The notes: generated by a model not told the origin, from the sequence alone. Shown: positions 43,427 to 52,030, counted from the stretch's first letter. The stretch is 64,000 bases of DNA from Burkholderia sp. HI2500 (GCF_002223055.1 NZ_NKFL01000006.1:2108001-2172000), one strand, 5' to 3'. A program made the numbers and translations.

Positions 43427-44170
43427 ATGTCAGACCGAGTCGTCCTCGTCACCGGCGCCGCGCGCGGGCTCGGCGCCGTCATCGCCGAACGTTTTCATGC
43501 GGCCGGCTACCGCGTCGCGCTGGCCGATATCGCCGCCGACGCCATTCAGGCGCATGCACGCGAACTCGACCCGAGCGGCGAACGCGCGATCGCGCTGCCG
43601 CTCGACGTCACGTCGAAACGCGATTTCGAAGCCGCGCGCGATGCGCTCGTCGCGCGCTGGGGCAGGATCGACGTGCTCGTGAACAATGCGGGCGCATCGA
43701 AGGTCGTGCCCGCGATGGAGATCACGGCCGAGCAGTTCGACCAGGTGATCGACGTGAACCTGCGCAGCGTGCTGTTCGGCTGCCAGGTGTTCGGCCAGTA
43801 CTTCGCGGAACGCGGCGCGGGCCGTATCGTCAACATCGCGTCGCTCGCCGGGCAGAACGGCGGCTCGGCGACGGGCGCGCACTACGCGGCCGCGAAAGGC
43901 GGCACGCTGACGCTGACCAAGGTGTTCGCGCGCGATCTCGCCGCGCAGGGCGTGACCGTCAACGCGATCTCGCCGGGCCCGCTCGACTTGCCGATCGTGT
44001 ATGAAAGCGTCGCACCGGAGAAGCTGCGCCAGGTGCTCGCGAGCCTGCCGGGCGGCAAGCTCGGCTCGGCCGGTTTCGTGGCGGATACGGCCGTGCTGCT
44101 CGCGTCGGGCGACGCGCATTTCGCGAACGGCGCGTGCTGGGACATCAACGGCGGGTTGTACATGCGCTGA
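43427..44170 (+). CDS. iacE: IacE-like short-chain dehydrogenase
   Basis: A 247-residue classical SDR: cofactor loop VVLVTGAARGLGAVIAERF, structural NNAGASKVVPAME, catalytic serine in GRIVNIASLAGQNG and Y-x-x-x-K in HYAAAKGGTLTLTK. In the auxin pathway IacE acts on the hydroxylated indole acetate made by IacA. The start MSDRVVLVTG fits the family, but a coupled start at 43364 overlapping the iacH stop (ATGA) would add 21 residues and cannot be excluded. Confidence 0.85.
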   Translation: MSDRVVLVTGAARGLGAVIAERFHAAGYRVALADIAADAIQAHARELDPSGERAIALPLDVTSKRDFEAARDALVARWGRIDVLVNNAGASKVVPAMEITAEQFDQVIDVNLRSVLFGCQVFGQYFAERGAGRIVNIASLAGQNGGSATGAHYAAAKGGTLTLTKVFARDLAAQGVTVNAISPGPLDLPIVYESVAPEKLRQVLASLPGGKLGSAGFVADTAVLLASGDAHFANGACWDINGGLYMR

Positions 44171-44222
44171 GCGCCAAGTACCGAGCACTGCACGCGGCGC
44201 CTCGCCGAACCCCGGCATGGCC

Positions 44223-44855
44223 CTATCGCGACGACTCCCCGTCGTCGCCCCACACGACCATCACATCGCGCACGAGCGCGGCGATCGACGTCGCGCCGAG
44301 CTTCTCCTTGATGCTCGCGCGATGCACGTCGACGGTCTTCACGCTGATCGACAGATCCGACGCGATCTGCTTGCTGCCCTTGCCGTCCACCACGCCGCGC
44401 AGCACTTCCTTCTCGCGCGCGGTCAGCGCATCGAGCCGCTGGCGCAGCTCGCGGTGACGCTGGCTCACCGCATGCCGCTGCTGCGCGAGCCGCAGCGCGC
44501 GTTGCACGCGCTCGAGCATCTGCTGCGAGTTGTACGGCTTCTCGACGAAATCGATCGCGCCGTTCTGCAGCGCACGCACGGACATCGGGATATCGCCGTG
44601 CCCGCTGACGAAGATCACCGGCAGCGTCGCGCCGCGCGCGTTGAGCTCGGCCTGCACGTCGAAGCCGCTCTTCTCGGGCATCCGCACGTCGAGCACCAGG
44701 CACGCAGGGAGGTTCACGTCGAAGCGCGCGAGAAAATCGGTGGCGTTCGCGAACCCTTCGGACGCGATGCCGACCGATTCGAGCAGCCACGCGAGCGACG
44801 TCCGCATGCCGTTGTCGTCGTCGACGATGTATACGATCGGTGCGGGTGACGTCAT
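44223..44855 (-). CDS. FixJ-type response regulator of the iac cluster
   Basis: A 210-residue two-component regulator. The receiver has the acidic pocket VYIVDDDNGM, the phospho-aspartate in CLVLDVRMPEKSG and the lysine in DFVEKPYN. The LuxR-type helix-turn-helix is LTAREKEVLRGVVDGKGSKQ with SISVKTVDVHRASIKEKLGA. It is the natural partner of the kinase at 38284-39792. It lies divergent from iacG, and inverted repeats in front of iacG and iacA look like its sites. Confidence 0.9.
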   Translation of the reverse strand: MTSPAPIVYIVDDDNGMRTSLAWLLESVGIASEGFANATDFLARFDVNLPACLVLDVRMPEKSGFDVQAELNARGATLPVIFVSGHGDIPMSVRALQNGAIDFVEKPYNSQQMLERVQRALRLAQQRHAVSQRHRELRQRLDALTAREKEVLRGVVDGKGSKQIASDLSISVKTVDVHRASIKEKLGATSIAALVRDVMVVWGDDGESSR

Positions 44856-45041
44856 CGCGGGTGTCTCACTGAATATCGGTATCGGTATCGCACGCGCCGC
44901 ATACGGGGCCGGTTCCGGCTCGTCGCGCGCGTCGTTCGCTGGGGGTGTGCGGCACATCATAACGAGCCGAAAACCCGCTGAAAACCCCTTCACGTGCCGC
45001 ATGAACATGCAATCCCGCTTTTTTTCACGCGGTGCGGCGCA

Positions 45042-45064
45042 CATCTAGGTAGAACCTTTAGATG
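45042..45064. promoter_or_regulatory. Inverted repeat CATCTAGGT-aga-ACCTTTAGATG in the regulator/iacG gap
   Basis: CATCTA and TAGATG arms enclose AGGT-aga-ACCT, giving an almost complete inverted repeat with a two-base bulge. It sits in the 352-bp gene-free gap (44856-45207) between the FixJ-type regulator and iacG; the rest of that gap shows only a short ATATCGGTATCGGTATCG run near 44875. The half-site CATCTAAAG recurs near iacA. Confidence 0.6.
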
Positions 45065-45207
45065 CGTTGGCGAGAACGCCATCTCCATCGTCAATCGTGC
45101 GAATGGTCGCCGGCATTTTCGCGTCGTACGCTTGGGTCATCGTCGGCGATCCGGCGCTGCACCGGCAGTGCCACGCGATCGCCGCGTTCGTCCAATCAGG
45201 AGCGCCC

Positions 45208-45753
45208 ATGTCTTCCACGACCGATATCCAGCGACCGGCACGCGTCGAGCCGACCGACGCGCAGAAGGCCTTCAGGCAAGCGATGGCCCACCTCGGCGCG
45301 GCCGTCAACGTGATCACCACAGCCGGGCCGCACGGCCGCTGCGGCATCACCGCGAGCGCCGTGTGCTCCGTCACCGACACGCCGCCGACGCTGCTCGTGT
45401 GCCTCAACCGGTCGAGCGCGATGCGTGCGACGTTCGAACGCAACCGCCACGTCTGCATCAACGTGCTGCCGGCCGAACACGAGCAACTCGCGCGGCATTT
45501 CGCGGGGCTCACCGACCTGTCGATGGAACGGCGCTTCGATCTGCCGGTGTGGGATCGCGGCGAGCAGGACGTACCCGTGCTGCGCGACGCGCTCGCGAGC
45601 CTGCAGGGCACGATCGCCGACATGAAGGAAGTCGGCTCGCATTCGGTGATGTTCATCCAGGCGACGTCGATCCGCGTGCGCGATGACGGCGACAGCCTGA
45701 TCTACTTCAGCCGTGCATTCCATCGCGTGTCACGCACGGCGTGCGTGCGGTGA
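45208..45753 (+). CDS. iacG: IacG-like flavin reductase
   Basis: A 181-residue flavin reductase of the HpaC/DIM6-NTAB type: FRQAMAHLGAAVNVITTAGP, GITASAVCSVTDTPPTLLVC and HSVMFIQATSIRVR. It makes reduced FAD/FMN for the monooxygenase IacA. AGGAG 6 bases upstream of the ATG supports the start; the longer frame in the gap is not conserved. It stands apart from the other iac genes, behind the divergent regulator. Confidence 0.85.
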   Translation: MSSTTDIQRPARVEPTDAQKAFRQAMAHLGAAVNVITTAGPHGRCGITASAVCSVTDTPPTLLVCLNRSSAMRATFERNRHVCINVLPAEHEQLARHFAGLTDLSMERRFDLPVWDRGEQDVPVLRDALASLQGTIADMKEVGSHSVMFIQATSIRVRDDGDSLIYFSRAFHRVSRTACVR

Positions 45754-45773
45754 ATGGCGCGTGTCGCGCGTGA

Positions 45774-47042
45774 TTACGCGGCGGCTCGCAATGCGCGCTG
45801 CCCGGCCGCGAGCGCGGCGCCCGCGAACAGCGTCAGCGCCGAATACACGAGCCCGCGCGCGAGCCCGGCACTGTCCGACACCCAGCCGATCGCGACCGGC
45901 CCGGCGATCTGCCCGAACGCGAAGACCGTCGTGAACGCGCTGATCCCCTTCGCCCAGCCGTCCGGCGGCAGGTTGTGGCGCACGAAGGCCGTCGTCGATG
46001 CGACGGCCGACAGGAACGTCGCGCCGAACAGCACGCCCGACGCGAACGCGGCCACCGGATGCACGAACATCGCCGGCATCAGCGTCGCGATGCCGAGCAG
46101 CGCGTTGAGCACGGCGAGCGCCTGGCCGCCGCGCATCCGGTCGAGCAGCCCCGACCACAGCCGCGCCGACACGACGGTCGCGACACCGAGCATCACGTAG
46201 AACGCGGCGACCACCGTGCCGCTCATCCCCGCGCCGCGCAGCAGCGCGACGATGAACGTCATGTAGCCGATGTAACCGACGCCGAACAGGCCGTAGCCGG
46301 CCAGCGCGAGCGCGAAGCGCGCGGGGCTCGCGGTCGCGGCCGCCGTCGCTTCGCCGCGCGGCGCAGTCGGTGCCGCGTGCATGCGCTCGATGCGGCGCGC
46401 GGCCGACACGGCCACCGCCGAGAACAGCACGCACGCGAAGGCGAGCGCGAACCACGCGGGTTGCCAGCCGTGTACGCCGTGTGAGAGCGTCGCCGGCACG
46501 AGCAATGACGATGCGACGATGCCCCATCCCGTGCCGCCGTAGTAGAGCCCGAGCAGCAAGCCCGCATCACGCGGCGACGCCGACGCGAGCCGCGCGGCCA
46601 GCACGCCGCCGCTGATGAAGATCAGCGCGCTGCCGACACCGGTCGCGAGCCGCTGCACGAGCAGCGCATGCATGCCGGACGTGAGCCCGCACGCGGCCAT
46701 CAGCAACGCGGTCAACACGCATCCGGCCGCCAGCAGCGAGCCTGCTCGCCAGCGCCGCGACAGCCACGGAAACGCGAGTGCGCCGACCAGGTAGCCGGCC
46801 GCGTTCGCCGTGTTCAGCGCGCCGGCCTGCGCGAACGTCCAGCCGAGATCGGCCTTCATCGGCGGCAGCAGCAGCGCATACGAAAAGCGCGCGAGGCCGA
46901 GCGCGATCGCGCTGCCGAGCGACAGGCAGATCGCGAGCCGCCACGCGGCGATGCGTTCGGGGTCACGTTCCGGGAAGGGGCTGGTCGCGCCGGTGTCCGG
47001 CCGCGACGGGCCGGGCTGCTCCGGTTGCGGCGCTGCGCGCAT
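45774..47042 (-). CDS. YbfB/YjiJ-family MFS transporter
   Basis: A 422-residue membrane protein with about twelve helices. GSAIALGLARFSYALLLPPM in helix 1, with its ARFxYxxLLPxM pattern, defines the YbfB/YjiJ branch; GALNTANAAGYLVGALAFPW and GYIGYMTFIVALLRGAGMSG agree. Substrates are unknown. The N-terminal 30 residues are proline-rich and polar. It converges on iacG with 20 bp between stop codons, and a TnpB element is inserted about 100 bp upstream of its start. Confidence 0.87.
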   Translation of the reverse strand: MRAAPQPEQPGPSRPDTGATSPFPERDPERIAAWRLAICLSLGSAIALGLARFSYALLLPPMKADLGWTFAQAGALNTANAAGYLVGALAFPWLSRRWRAGSLLAAGCVLTALLMAACGLTSGMHALLVQRLATGVGSALIFISGGVLAARLASASPRDAGLLLGLYYGGTGWGIVASSLLVPATLSHGVHGWQPAWFALAFACVLFSAVAVSAARRIERMHAAPTAPRGEATAAATASPARFALALAGYGLFGVGYIGYMTFIVALLRGAGMSGTVVAAFYVMLGVATVVSARLWSGLLDRMRGGQALAVLNALLGIATLMPAMFVHPVAAFASGVLFGATFLSAVASTTAFVRHNLPPDGWAKGISAFTTVFAFGQIAGPVAIGWVSDSAGLARGLVYSALTLFAGAALAAGQRALRAAA

Positions 47043-47146
47043 CGCATGTCTCCTTGGTCGTTCGAAGCCGCGGCCAGTCGTGACGGCGGAACCGGTGTTC
47101 CGCACGCGGCAATCCCGACTGTCGAGGCTTCCGATTCTGTCGGACG

Positions 47147-47350
47147 TTGACATCCTCCCCCGTCTGATGACGGGCGATTCCTACCGCGTCTGAAACGACA
47201 ATACTTATCTCAGATCGCCTCGGCGGGTTCCTGCTTCATTGAGCGGCCCGACTGCACCGTCTCTCCACAGGCTGCGACGCGGTGTCCCCGCGCCAGAATG
47301 TTCAGAGCGCCGACGACATCGGCGTTCTCCTCGTAACTGCATTCGACACA
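47147..47350 (-). ncRNA. Probable TnpB guide RNA (reRNA/omegaRNA) scaffold
   Basis: In this superfamily the guide RNA overlaps the 3' end of tnpB and runs through the right-end hairpin, and its guide is the host DNA just outside the element. Here that would be the roughly 20 nt from 47146 leftwards on the minus strand, which lie upstream of the MFS gene. The right-end hairpin CCCGTC/GACGGG is seen; the 5' end of the RNA is a guess. Confidence 0.4.
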
Positions 47351-48412
47351 GGCGAATTTTTCCTGCGTGGTCCGGTTATCCGCACTCACGTATCCACAAG
47401 CTGGACACGTCCGGCTTGTATTCGCGGGCGGAACCGCCACGAGCCAGCCGCCGTTCCAGGCCAGCTTGTATTCCAACTGCCGCCTGAACTCGAACCACCC
47501 TTGGTCGAGGATGGCCTTATTCAGACCGGACTTGGCCCGAACGTTCTTGCCAGGCGCATCGGTGCTGCCCGCCGCCGACCTGGACATATTCCGAACCTGC
47601 AAGTCCTCGATACACACCATCGCGTGGTTTTTGCTGATCGTGGTCGTGGCCTTGTGCAGGTAGTCGCGGCGAGCATTGGCGATGCGCGCATGGATGCGCT
47701 GGACTCTGGCCCTAGCTTTTATCCAGTTATTGCTGAACTTGACCTTGCGGCTCATCGCACGTTGGCATCGACGCAGACGAGCCTCATGTTTCTTGAAACT
47801 GTTGAGCGGTGTGAGAAACGTGCCGTCGCTCATCGTGGCGAAGCGGGCAATGCCCACATCGATGCCGATCACGCTGGTGGCATGGGGCACCGGCTGCTCG
47901 ACCTCCCGCTCGGTCTGGATCGAGACCCACCACTTGCCCGCGTTGAAGCTGACCGTTGCGTTGCGCAGTTCGCCAAGCACGGGACGCGACAGCCTCAGCC
48001 GCATCCAGCCCAGCTTGGGCAGGAAAATGCGCCCATTGGGCTGGTCGAGCTTGAATTGCTTGGGGTCCGGGTAGCGAAAACTGTCGCGCTGGCCGCGCTT
48101 CTTGAACTTCGGAAACGCCGCTCGCTTGGCGAAGAAGTTCTTGTAGGCCCGCTCCATATCCTTGAGGGCGTGTTGCAACGGGTGAACGGGGGCGTCCTTG
48201 AGCCATGGCGTTTCGCCTCCGTTACGCCACTCCGTCAGATGCTTGGCCATTGCTACGTAGCCAATGAACTTGCCGCCCGCCTCGTAGTTCTCCTTCTGCA
48301 ACGCCAGTGCCTTGTTGTAAACGAACCGGCACGATCCGGCGAAGCGGCGCATATCGCGCTGCTGCTCGCCGTTCGGCATCAGTTCGAACTTGAAGGCCTG
48401 GAGTCGTCGCAT
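47210..48412 (-). CDS. tnpB: TnpB, RNA-guided nuclease of an IS605-type element
   Basis: A 400-residue TnpB with all active-site features. The RuvC residues are Asp-185 ([10 protein letters not shown]), Glu-269 ([10 protein letters not shown]) and Asp-365 ([10 protein letters not shown]). The zinc ribbon is C336-x2-C339 (TCPACG) with C355-x2-C358 (FACVEC). The N-terminal wedge region starts [20 protein letters not shown]. Such proteins cut double-stranded DNA guided by an RNA made from the element's right end, which helps retain the element after excision. The ATG at 48412 matches the family; an ATG eight codons upstream is possible. Confidence 0.93.
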   Translation of the reverse strand: MRRLQAFKFELMPNGEQQRDMRRFAGSCRFVYNKALALQKENYEAGGKFIGYVAMAKHLTEWRNGGETPWLKDAPVHPLQHALKDMERAYKNFFAKRAAFPKFKKRGQRDSFRYPDPKQFKLDQPNGRIFLPKLGWMRLRLSRPVLGELRNATVSFNAGKWWVSIQTEREVEQPVPHATSVIGIDVGIARFATMSDGTFLTPLNSFKKHEARLRRCQRAMSRKVKFSNNWIKARARVQRIHARIANARRDYLHKATTTISKNHAMVCIEDLQVRNMSRSAAGSTDAPGKNVRAKSGLNKAILDQGWFEFRRQLEYKLAWNGGWLVAVPPANTSRTCPACGYVSADNRTTQEKFACVECSYEENADVVGALNILARGHRVAACGETVQSGRSMKQEPAEAI

Positions 48413-48811
48413 CGGACGATTGTATGTCTGGCCCACAAGAGCGAGTCAAGCCTTTCGACGCGGTCGCTATTACGTCTTTCAAGTGCTACTCGAGCATTCG
48501 GAAAAAGGCGTGGGACGGCGCGCTGGGGTCTCTGTCTTACTTTGCCGGAAGTTGTGGCGGAGCGCCTGTCGAAATCGTTCGCAAAGACATCGACCAACAG
48601 AAAACGCCCCGCTAGCCGCCCGAAAGGACGCCTACGACGTCCGCGCTATCCTTCCCCGCCCTGAAGGACGAGGTTTGACGCGCATGCAGATCATACTTGA
48701 GCCGTCGCGGGCCGGCATGCGTTGTCGACAGGAGCCCCGCCGCGGCAGCCGGATCGTCCATGCATCGCCCGCCGCAAGCCATCGCGAAAGTACGTCGGCT
48801 GCCTGCCCGCG
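48413..48811. other. Left end of the TnpB element and flanking non-coding DNA
   Basis: About 400 bp without a convincing gene. 48413-48674 is the left-end segment of the element including its hairpin; 48675-48811 is flanking host DNA before the convergent hydrolase gene. Frames on either strand have poor codon use. Confidence 0.5.
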
Positions 48812-49357
48812 CTACCCCCGCAATCCCGCCATGAAAGCCGTGAACAACGCGCGTCCCTCGGGCCATTCCGCCAATCCCGCTTCCGTATTCAGATGGCCGC
48901 GCGGGCCGAGCAGCAACGGCGTCGCGCCGCGCGCTTGCGCCCATGCAATGCCGCGCCCGGCCGGGTCGTACCCGTCATCCGAGCTGGCGATCGCCAGCAC
49001 CGGAAAGCTGGCGAAATCGCCCTCCGGCACATCCGCGAACGCACGGGCCGCAACCGGAAAACGCGGGCCGCCCGGATCGGGCACCGCCACGAGCCACGCA
49101 GCGCGCACGACGCGCGTCGACGCCGCCCGCCAGTGCGCGAACAGCAGGCACCCCAGCGAATGACAGATCACCACCGGCGGCGTCGCGGCTTGCGCAACGG
49201 CTTCATCGAGCGCCGCCATCCAGTCGCGCAGGTCGGGCGCATCCCATGACGCCGGCGCCATGCGCACGGCGCCCGGCAGCGCGGCCTCCCAGTGGCTCTG
49301 CCAATGATCCGGTCCCGAGTTGCCGATCCCCGGCACGATCACGATCGTCTGGTCCAT
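48812..49357 (-). CDS. RBBP9/YdeN-family alpha/beta hydrolase
   Basis: A 181-residue small serine hydrolase. QTIVIVPGIGNSGPDHWQSH opens the protein, the nucleophile elbow is VVICHSLGCLLFAHW (Ser in HSLGC), the acid is in IASSDDGYDP and the histidine in GPRGHLNTEAG. The substrate is unknown. Three ATGs are spaced six bases apart at the start; the third (49357) has GGAG at the right distance. It is divergent from the Lrp-type regulator. Confidence 0.87.
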   Translation of the reverse strand: MDQTIVIVPGIGNSGPDHWQSHWEAALPGAVRMAPASWDAPDLRDWMAALDEAVAQAATPPVVICHSLGCLLFAHWRAASTRVVRAAWLVAVPDPGGPRFPVAARAFADVPEGDFASFPVLAIASSDDGYDPAGRGIAWAQARGATPLLLGPRGHLNTEAGLAEWPEGRALFTAFMAGLRG

Positions 49358-49474
49358 CTCCATCTCCATGAATGAGCGAGCTCGCAGTCTGGCTTGCCGG
49401 AAACCGGCCGGGAATGGCAAATCATCGGATATTGAGACAATATGCCGATGAATTAACGGAGCGGGAAAGCGGAC

Positions 49475-49930
49475 ATGTCGAACGGAGAGCTCGATCGCCT
49501 GGATCTGTCGATCCTCGAGGCGCTGCAGGACAATGCACGGATGCCGCTGTCAGAAGTGGGCCGCCGCATCGGCCTGTCGCAGCCGGCTACGTCGGAGCGC
49601 GTCAAGCGGCTGGAAGAGCGCGGCATCATCGCGGGCTACGTTGCACGGATCGACCCGGCCGCGCTGGGGCTGGGGATGATGGCCATCATCCGGTTGAAGA
49701 CGACGCACGAACACATCAAGCCCGCGCTGCGTGCGTTCGCGGAGATGCCGCACGTCATCGAGGTCCACCGGATGACCGGCGAGGATTGCTTCCTGCTGAA
49801 GGTCCTGGTGCCGACGCCGGGACAACTGGAAACCATCATCGATGCGATCGCCCGCTTCGGCGCGGTCACGACGTCACTCGTGCTGCGATCCGAGCCGGCC
49901 AAGCCGCTCGGCAAGGCGCTGCTCGGTTGA
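49475..49930 (+). CDS. Lrp/AsnC-family transcriptional regulator
   Basis: A 151-residue regulator: the helix-turn-helix LDRLDLSILEALQDNARMPL and SEVGRRIGLSQPATSERVKR, then the RAM/ASNC effector domain (HVIEVHRMTGEDCFLLKVLV). Length and layout are standard. Such proteins often control neighbouring amino-acid genes. It is divergent from the RBBP9-like hydrolase and lies upstream, in the same direction, of the small-peptide/M29-like gene pair, so either could be its target. Confidence 0.9.
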   Translation: MSNGELDRLDLSILEALQDNARMPLSEVGRRIGLSQPATSERVKRLEERGIIAGYVARIDPAALGLGMMAIIRLKTTHEHIKPALRAFAEMPHVIEVHRMTGEDCFLLKVLVPTPGQLETIIDAIARFGAVTTSLVLRSEPAKPLGKALLG

Positions 49931-50314
49931 CACGGGCAGCGGGCCGCTGACGCGCCGCCGATGAGCGGCGACGCGTTCGCGCGCAGGCATGGTCGCCGAG
50001 AACACCATCGGTCTCAGCGATCGAATTTCCGATGAAAAATCGCCGAATGCAATGCAGCGCATGAGATTCCGGTCATTGAAAAAATGACGTTGAATCCGTC
50101 ATTCACTTTATTTTTGTTTTATCGCACGCGCCCCGTAAATCCCCCGTGTTTAGCACGCCCCGGCTAAAATCCTTGCAACGCATTGCATTCGCAAATTCGT
50201 CAGACTAATATCAACGCCACTCGTCGCGCATTCACGAAATGTGTGATGAGGAGTGGCAACTTTTTAGCCGCGCTTTCATGTTGAATCACTCATGTTCACC
50301 ACAGGAGAATTGAC
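49931..50314 (+). other. AT-rich leader region of the small-peptide gene
   Basis: A 384-bp gap, markedly AT-rich from about 50030 (for example ACTTTATTTTTGTTTTATCG at 50105-50124). A TTTAGC-acgccccg-GCTAAA inverted repeat lies at 50149-50168. The contrast with the GC-rich surroundings, the length and the strong ribosome-binding site at its end suggest a regulated promoter and leader for the peptide gene. Confidence 0.55.
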
Positions 50315-50437
50315 ATGCAGGACACCCAGCAGATCGAATTGCTTGACTGGATGCAGGAAGACACGCACCCCGAGGCCGTCGACATGATGGTCGAGGACGC
50401 CGTGGTGCCGTTCGGCACCGCGCTCTGGCCGGTCTGA
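50315..50437 (+). CDS. Small acidic peptide (40 aa), candidate RiPP-type precursor
   Basis: An ATG 7 bases after a perfect AGGAG (50303-50307) opens a 40-codon gene. The first part is acidic and amphipathic (MQDTQQIELLDWMQEDTHPE). The C-terminal eleven residues (VVPFGTALWPV) are uncharged and rich in hydrophobic, aromatic and proline residues. This two-part build of charged leader and hydrophobic core is that of a ribosomally made, modified peptide. The next gene, 58 bp downstream with its own GGAG, encodes an M29-peptidase-like enzyme. No signal peptide or known precursor family is recognised. Confidence 0.6.
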   Translation: MQDTQQIELLDWMQEDTHPEAVDMMVEDAVVPFGTALWPV

Positions 50438-50495
50438 GCGGGCCACCCGTTCTCGCGGAAGGGCTGCGGCCCTTCCGCCGCTTCCGGAGACACGC

Positions 50496-51449
50496 ATGCT
50501 GAACCTGCATCGCGCGCTGGGCTTCCACCCCGCGCTGCGCGACAAGCTCGCGCGCGGCGAGTCGGGAAAACTGCTGGTCGGCCATGACACCCGCAACCGC
50601 GACATCGCATTGCGTGCGTTTTCCGCCCTGCCCGATTCGCTCGACGCGACCACCCTCTGCCTCGAAAGCACCCCACCCGCCGATATCGCCGCCGCGCTCG
50701 ATCGCGCCGATCTGTTCGTGCTGCTGTACGACTCGTCGTGCCTGCCGACGCCGTCGCCAAGCGGGCCGCCGTTCCTCGCCGCGATCCGCCCCGCGATCGT
50801 TGAGCACTGGAGCAAGTCGGTCCTGTTCAAGGATTACGGCCCGCATCTCGACGAGGCATTCGCCGAATCGCTCGACGACATCGCGGCACGCAACGGCCGG
50901 CTGATCGACGCGGCCGCACACGCATCGCGGATCCGCTTCATCGACGAAGCCGGCAACACGCTGACAGGCTCGCTCGCGCCGGACCAGAAATGGACGAGCG
51001 TGGACGGCATGGGCAACCTCGACGTCGTGCCCGGCGAGATCGCAACGCACGTCACCGACCTCAACGGCTCGGTCGTCTTCAGCGGCACGTTTCTCGGCAC
51101 CGTGCCGTTCGCGATCAAGTACAAGGTGGCCGAGCAACTGGCCACGCTGCAGGTCGAGAACAGCACGATCGTCGGGTTCGACACCGACAACGAAGGTTTC
51201 CGGCGCGATTTCTCGACCTATCTCGACCGGCATCCGAATCACCGGCGGATCGAGGAATTCGGCATCGGCACGAACCTCGGGATTCGCGGGCTGTACGGCC
51301 GCAACGCGGGATTCGAGGAACGCCATCCGGGCCTGCACCTCGGGCTCGGCGGCGGCGAAAACGGCAGCCACCATCTCGACCTGATCTTCGCGCGCGGCAC
51401 GCTCGCGCTCGACGACCGGATCGTGTTCGACGGCGCGTTCGCCGTCTGA
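50496..51449 (+). CDS. M29 aminopeptidase T-like metalloenzyme beside a peptide gene
   Basis: A 317-residue soluble protein. The C-terminal half resembles M29 aminopeptidases and the related NicX dioxygenase: DVVPGEIATHVTD supplies one glutamate, RRIEEFGIGTNLGI another, and LHLGLGGGENGSHHLDLIFA the histidine and His-x-Asp ligands. The ending RIVFDGAF is also family-like. The N-terminal half (FHPALRDKLARGESGKLLVG) is not recognised. Metal ligands appear kept, so it should be an active metalloenzyme. With the 40-residue peptide gene just upstream it looks like a dedicated peptide-processing or peptide-modifying enzyme, an inference from context. Confidence 0.65.
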   Translation: MLNLHRALGFHPALRDKLARGESGKLLVGHDTRNRDIALRAFSALPDSLDATTLCLESTPPADIAAALDRADLFVLLYDSSCLPTPSPSGPPFLAAIRPAIVEHWSKSVLFKDYGPHLDEAFAESLDDIAARNGRLIDAAAHASRIRFIDEAGNTLTGSLAPDQKWTSVDGMGNLDVVPGEIATHVTDLNGSVVFSGTFLGTVPFAIKYKVAEQLATLQVENSTIVGFDTDNEGFRRDFSTYLDRHPNHRRIEEFGIGTNLGIRGLYGRNAGFEERHPGLHLGLGGGENGSHHLDLIFARGTLALDDRIVFDGAFAV

Positions 51450-51465
51450 CGAAGCGGCTGCGTGC

Positions 51466-51975
51466 TCAGGCTTCGGCGGCCGCCGTGTCGCCGAGCCACT
51501 TGTACATCACGAGGCTGTCGACGAAGCCGAGCCGCGCGTGACGGTACGCCCGCGGCAGGCGGCCGACGATTTCAAATCCCAGCTTCTGCCACAGTGCGAC
51601 CGCCACTTCGTTGGTCGACACCACCGAGTTGAACTGCATCGCGAGGAAACCGCGCTCGCGTGCGACCTGCTGCGAGTGCTCGCACATCAGGCGCGCGACG
51701 CCGCGGCCACGCGCGGCCTCGCTCACCATGTAGCCGCAGTTGCTCACGTGATTGCCGGGGCCACCGGCGTTCGCCTTCAGGTAGTACGAGCCCAGGACCA
51801 CGCCGCCCTCTTCGGCGATCCACGTGCACAGCGGCGCATCGAGCCACAGTGCGCGCGCCGCTTCCTGTGTCGGCGCCGCATCGAATGCATAGGTTTCCTG
51901 AGCGGCGACGATCGCGCGATAGGTCGGCCAGAAGCGCGGGAAATCGTCGTCGGTCATCGGGCGAATCGTGATCAT
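51466..51975 (-). CDS. GNAT family N-acetyltransferase (169 aa)
   Basis: A complete GNAT protein: MITIRPMTDDDFPRFWPTYR, HVSNCGYMVSEAARGRGVAR with the acetyl-CoA loop RGRGVA, and NEVAVALWQKLGFEIVGRLP. It resembles RimI/YhhY-type acetyltransferases of unknown substrate. It converges on the M29-like gene with 16 bp between stop codons; a link to peptide modification is possible but not supported by co-direction. Confidence 0.87.
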   Translation of the reverse strand: MITIRPMTDDDFPRFWPTYRAIVAAQETYAFDAAPTQEAARALWLDAPLCTWIAEEGGVVLGSYYLKANAGGPGNHVSNCGYMVSEAARGRGVARLMCEHSQQVARERGFLAMQFNSVVSTNEVAVALWQKLGFEIVGRLPRAYRHARLGFVDSLVMYKWLGDTAAAEA

Positions 51976-52030
51976 GCGAAGTCTCTCGTGATGGGAATGT
52001 CGGCAGGCATGCCAGCGATCGTACCGTGAT

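Larger units (their letters stand above)
47147..48674 (-). mobile_element. Solitary TnpB element of the IS200/IS605 superfamily
   Basis: The tnpB gene is flanked by the subterminal hairpins of this superfamily. At the right end, CCCGTC-tgat-GACGGG (47159-47174) is followed by the GGATGTCAA end on the minus strand. At the left end, TCCTTC and GAAGGA (48649-48668) are followed outward by TCAA at 48675-48678. Both ends thus abut TCAA, as expected for peel-and-paste single-strand transposition, with no target duplication. No TnpA gene is present, so movement would need a transposase in trans. Confidence 0.8.
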
